From: CAXBCP01 sp963974055
Lineage (GTDB): Bacteria; Pseudomonadota; Alphaproteobacteria; MPNO01; UBA830
Direction: 5' to 3'
Assembly: GCA_963974055.1 (NCBI GenBank)
Contig: CAXBCP010000012.1
Location: 62,001-126,000, forward strand
DNA length: 64,000 nt
Shown: positions 62,431-64,000 of the stretch, in pieces
How positions within the stretch are numbered: position 1 is the stretch's first letter
How the letters are laid out: each line of letters opens with the position of its first letter
Position numbers and translations under genes: made by a program
Notes under the pieces: model-generated
Database searches by the model: none
Told to the model about the DNA's origin: nothing
Seen by the model: only the letters and a program-made list of their open reading frames with translations

Positions 62431-62446
62431 GTTAAAGACCGCTTAA
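62431..62446 (-). promoter_or_regulatory. perfect CtrA-type box upstream of the hybrid kinase
   Basis: Read on the minus strand, TTAA-GCGGTCT-TTAAC matches TTAA-N7-TTAAC exactly. It lies 76 bases before the kinase start, in the gap between this gene and the S24 repressor gene. It suggests cell-cycle control of the kinase, from the motif alone. Confidence 0.6.
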
Positions 62447-62466
62447 GTTTTCGTTTTTTCGGGGTG

Positions 62467-63078
62467 TCAGTCGCCCGGTTCCTCAACCAGTTCGCCGGGC
62501 TCGGCGGGGCGGGCGTCGAGCACCGGGGCGGCCCATCCAAGTTCGACATCCTCGATCTCGCGGGCATTGGTGCTGTAGAGGTTGAATAGGGCCGCGCTTC
62601 GCCCCTGTTTGAGCCGTTTCACGTAGCGGGCGCCGTTATCCGCCAGCTGCACGACGCACAGTTTGCCGAGGCATTCCGACGGCACGCCGTCATAGCTGCG
62701 GGTGTAGAACAGCAACCAGCCTTCATCGATGGGCAGCATCGAATCGCCGACGACTTCCACCGCGACCGTGTATTGCGGGTCGAGCCCGGTCGGGCAGCGG
62801 GCGTATTGCCGGGCCTGTCCGAGCGGGAAATCGTCGATCGCTTCGACCACCGCACCGGCGCCGACCCTGCCGACGACCGGCACGCGGGGCAGGTCCTCGA
62901 CCAGATCGACGATCCCGATTCCGAGGATATCGGCGATCTCGCCCATGCGTTTGAGATTTACCGAAACCTTGCCGGTTTCCCACTTGTGCAGGTGACCTGC
63001 CGAGGTCCCGAGCCGGGAGGCGAGCTGTTCCAGCGTCATGCGGCGCCGTTTTCGCCAGAATCGGATACGACTGCTCAT
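62467..63078 (-). CDS. LexA/CI-like repressor: HTH (Xre) plus S24 peptidase domain
   Basis: 203 residues, started at 63078 (MSSRIRFWRKRRR) after AGG; an ATG 15 bases upstream lacks a ribosome site. The HTH is about residues 14-60 (TLEQLASRLGTSAGHLHKWE). The S24 domain has the nucleophile S113 in GDSMLP and base K154 in YVKRL, and an Ala74-Gly75 bond in VGAGAVV suited to self-cleavage. It faces two small genes across an AT-rich gap with a palindrome. Likely the immunity repressor of a prophage or element, or a stress regulator. Confidence 0.88.
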   Translation of the reverse strand: MSSRIRFWRKRRRMTLEQLASRLGTSAGHLHKWETGKVSVNLKRMGEIADILGIGIVDLVEDLPRVPVVGRVGAGAVVEAIDDFPLGQARQYARCPTGLDPQYTVAVEVVGDSMLPIDEGWLLFYTRSYDGVPSECLGKLCVVQLADNGARYVKRLKQGRSAALFNLYSTNAREIEDVELGWAAPVLDARPAEPGELVEEPGD

Positions 63079-63214
63079 GCGCCTATTTTGCATATAATGA
63101 AATAAATTGTCATGTTCTTTTACAATAAATTTATTGACATAATTTTATCAGATATGAAAAATAATAACCGTATATGGCAAAAACGTACCGAAAAATTCTG
63201 AAAAAGGACATCAC
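63079..63214. promoter_or_regulatory. AT-rich divergent control region of the S24 repressor
   Basis: A 136-base gap far richer in A and T than its surroundings, typical of a phage immunity promoter region. A perfect -35 TTGACA (63134-63139) points right; no ideal -10 is seen at 17 bases, the nearest being AAAAAT. A rightward ribosome site AAAGGACA lies before the 63215 start. The palindrome at 63123-63136 overlaps the -35. Confidence 0.55.
63123..63136. promoter_or_regulatory. candidate repressor operator, 14-base palindrome
   Basis: CAATAAATTTATTG is its own reverse complement and its right end overlaps TTGACA, so a bound dimer would block the rightward promoter. Confidence 0.5.
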
Positions 63215-63835
63215 ATGGCATATGTATCGCGCAATTCGGGTAAACGCAGCGTAAATATCGAGGGGGATTGCCGCCCGGAAGCCGGGGGCCGCGGGAACGC
63301 CTCCGCGGTGCCGGCCCGGGCCGGCGGATATAATTTTGTCAGATTAGGAAAAGAAATCGCGCCCTGGATCGGCGGGGCCGATGACCGGTCGCTTGTGCGG
63401 GCGGCCGTGGACGGGCAGTCGCCCGACGATATCGCGCGAGAGCTGAATGCGCGCGCCGCCGAGGTGACCGTGCGCCTGGTGCAACTGCGGACCGGGCCGC
63501 TCGGCCGTGTCCGGCCGGCTGCGGGTGGCGGGAAAACCCGGGTTTTCGAAGATGTCGCGGTGAAGCCGCCGGCACGGCATGTGCCGGAACGCCAGCCGCC
63601 GATTCTGTCCCTGGCGGCGGTCGCGCTGGGGGACGTGTTGCAGCGTCTGGGCGACCGGCTGTATGTCGCCGGTACGGAAGCGCCGCTGCCGGAGGTGGTG
63701 ATGCTTGCGCGCCGGAAGGGCGTGCGGATCCGGTATCCGCTGATCGATCCGGTTGCCAGTGCCTGGAACGGCGGGCCCAGCCGCCGGGAGACGCCGCGGA
63801 CAGGCCCGGTCGCGCCGTGGGAGCGGCCGCGATGA
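63215..63835 (+). CDS. hypothetical protein, 206 residues, downstream of the S24 repressor
   Basis: No family recognised. The N-terminal 40 residues are polar. Residues about 54-95 (DDRSLVRAAVDGQSPDDIARELNARAAEVTVRL and on) read like a helix-turn-helix of the homeodomain or sigma-region-4 type. A second compact part follows (ILSLAAVALGDVLQRLGDRLY). The ATG has AAAGGACATCAC before it. It is divergent from the repressor and overlaps the next gene as ATGA, the usual place of an early lytic or excision gene. Confidence 0.6.
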   Translation: MAYVSRNSGKRSVNIEGDCRPEAGGRGNASAVPARAGGYNFVRLGKEIAPWIGGADDRSLVRAAVDGQSPDDIARELNARAAEVTVRLVQLRTGPLGRVRPAAGGGKTRVFEDVAVKPPARHVPERQPPILSLAAVALGDVLQRLGDRLYVAGTEAPLPEVVMLARRKGVRIRYPLIDPVASAWNGGPSRRETPRTGPVAPWERPR

Positions 63836-64000
63836 AGGCGCGGAAACGGCCGCAGCGGGCGCGCCGGGCGGCGGTCCGTCGACGTGACATCGCACCGGGA
63901 CCGACGCCGCAAACCGCGGCGAAGCTGCGCCGGGACGTTCTTCTTCATCTGTATGAAAAGGGACGCCTGCGGCGGGAGCATCTCGAAGCGGCGGAGGAAA
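63832..64000 (+). CDS. hypothetical protein, start only (cut by the window end)
   Basis: Begins at ATG 63832 inside the previous stop and is open to the window end, so only 56 residues are seen. The start is Arg-rich (MKARKRPQRARRAAVRRRD), followed by PTPQTAAKLRRDVLLHLYE and REHLEAAEE. The second part resembles small helical proteins I associate with alphaproteobacterial prophages, but this is an impression, not an assignment. Confidence 0.5.
   Translation, partial: MKARKRPQRARRAAVRRRDIAPGPTPQTAAKLRRDVLLHLYEKGRLRREHLEAAEE

Overview
The window is GC-rich, tightly packed bacterial chromosome and reads as an alphaproteobacterium. The reasons are the gene families, the many 4-base ATGA/GTGA overlaps, the abundance of TRAP carboxylate transporters, the mreBCD-mrdA-rodA shape cluster, and two perfect TTAA-N7-TTAAC boxes of the kind bound by the alphaproteobacterial cell-cycle regulator CtrA. 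A Rhodospirillales-like lineage is a guess. No insertion sequence, CRISPR array or rRNA was seen.

Layout. 1-6.4 kb is housekeeping: the 3' part of miaA, then ilvB-ilvN-ilvC and leuA (branched-chain amino acid synthesis), with structured leaders before ilvB and leuA. 6.5-12.0 kb is the rod-shape and elongation cluster mreB, mreC, mreD, mrdA (PBP2), rodA, with a CtrA-type box between mreB and mreC. A tRNA-Lys(CTT) with its own promoter and terminator follows, then an unusual secreted DM9-repeat plus ricin-B lectin protein. 14.1-16.7 kb runs leftward: a DapA-like aldolase/lyase, a small hypothetical protein and a cation/proton antiporter.

16.8-59.4 kb is a 43-kb catabolic region with no recognisable transcription regulator. 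It holds three complete TRAP systems (22.6-25.5, 45.8-48.9 and 56.4-59.4 kb; the middle one is a DctQM fusion), a hydantoinase/dihydropyrimidinase, two flavin dehydrogenases of the ketosteroid-dehydrogenase/fumarate-reductase fold, a free-standing V4R-like domain, and a 2-hydroxyacid dehydrogenase. It also holds an aconitase-type large/small pair coupled to HyuB and HyuA, two molybdenum-hydroxylase large subunits sharing one FAD and one 2Fe-2S subunit, an enoyl-CoA hydratase, a ThDP enzyme with cupins, a VOC protein and a FMN hydroxyacid oxidase. Its right part has FAH, CocE and LLM enzymes, a RidA-like protein, an acyl-CoA/AMP ligase and a FlK-like thioesterase. The logic looks like import of carboxylates, hydroxylation or dehydrogenation, opening of cyclic amides, then hydration and CoA chemistry. 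The real substrates cannot be read from sequence.

59.4-64 kb holds a large hybrid histidine kinase with a perfect CtrA-type box upstream, then a LexA/CI-like S24 repressor facing two small coupled genes across an AT-rich operator region. That arrangement looks like the immunity region at the edge of a prophage or other mobile element continuing beyond the window.
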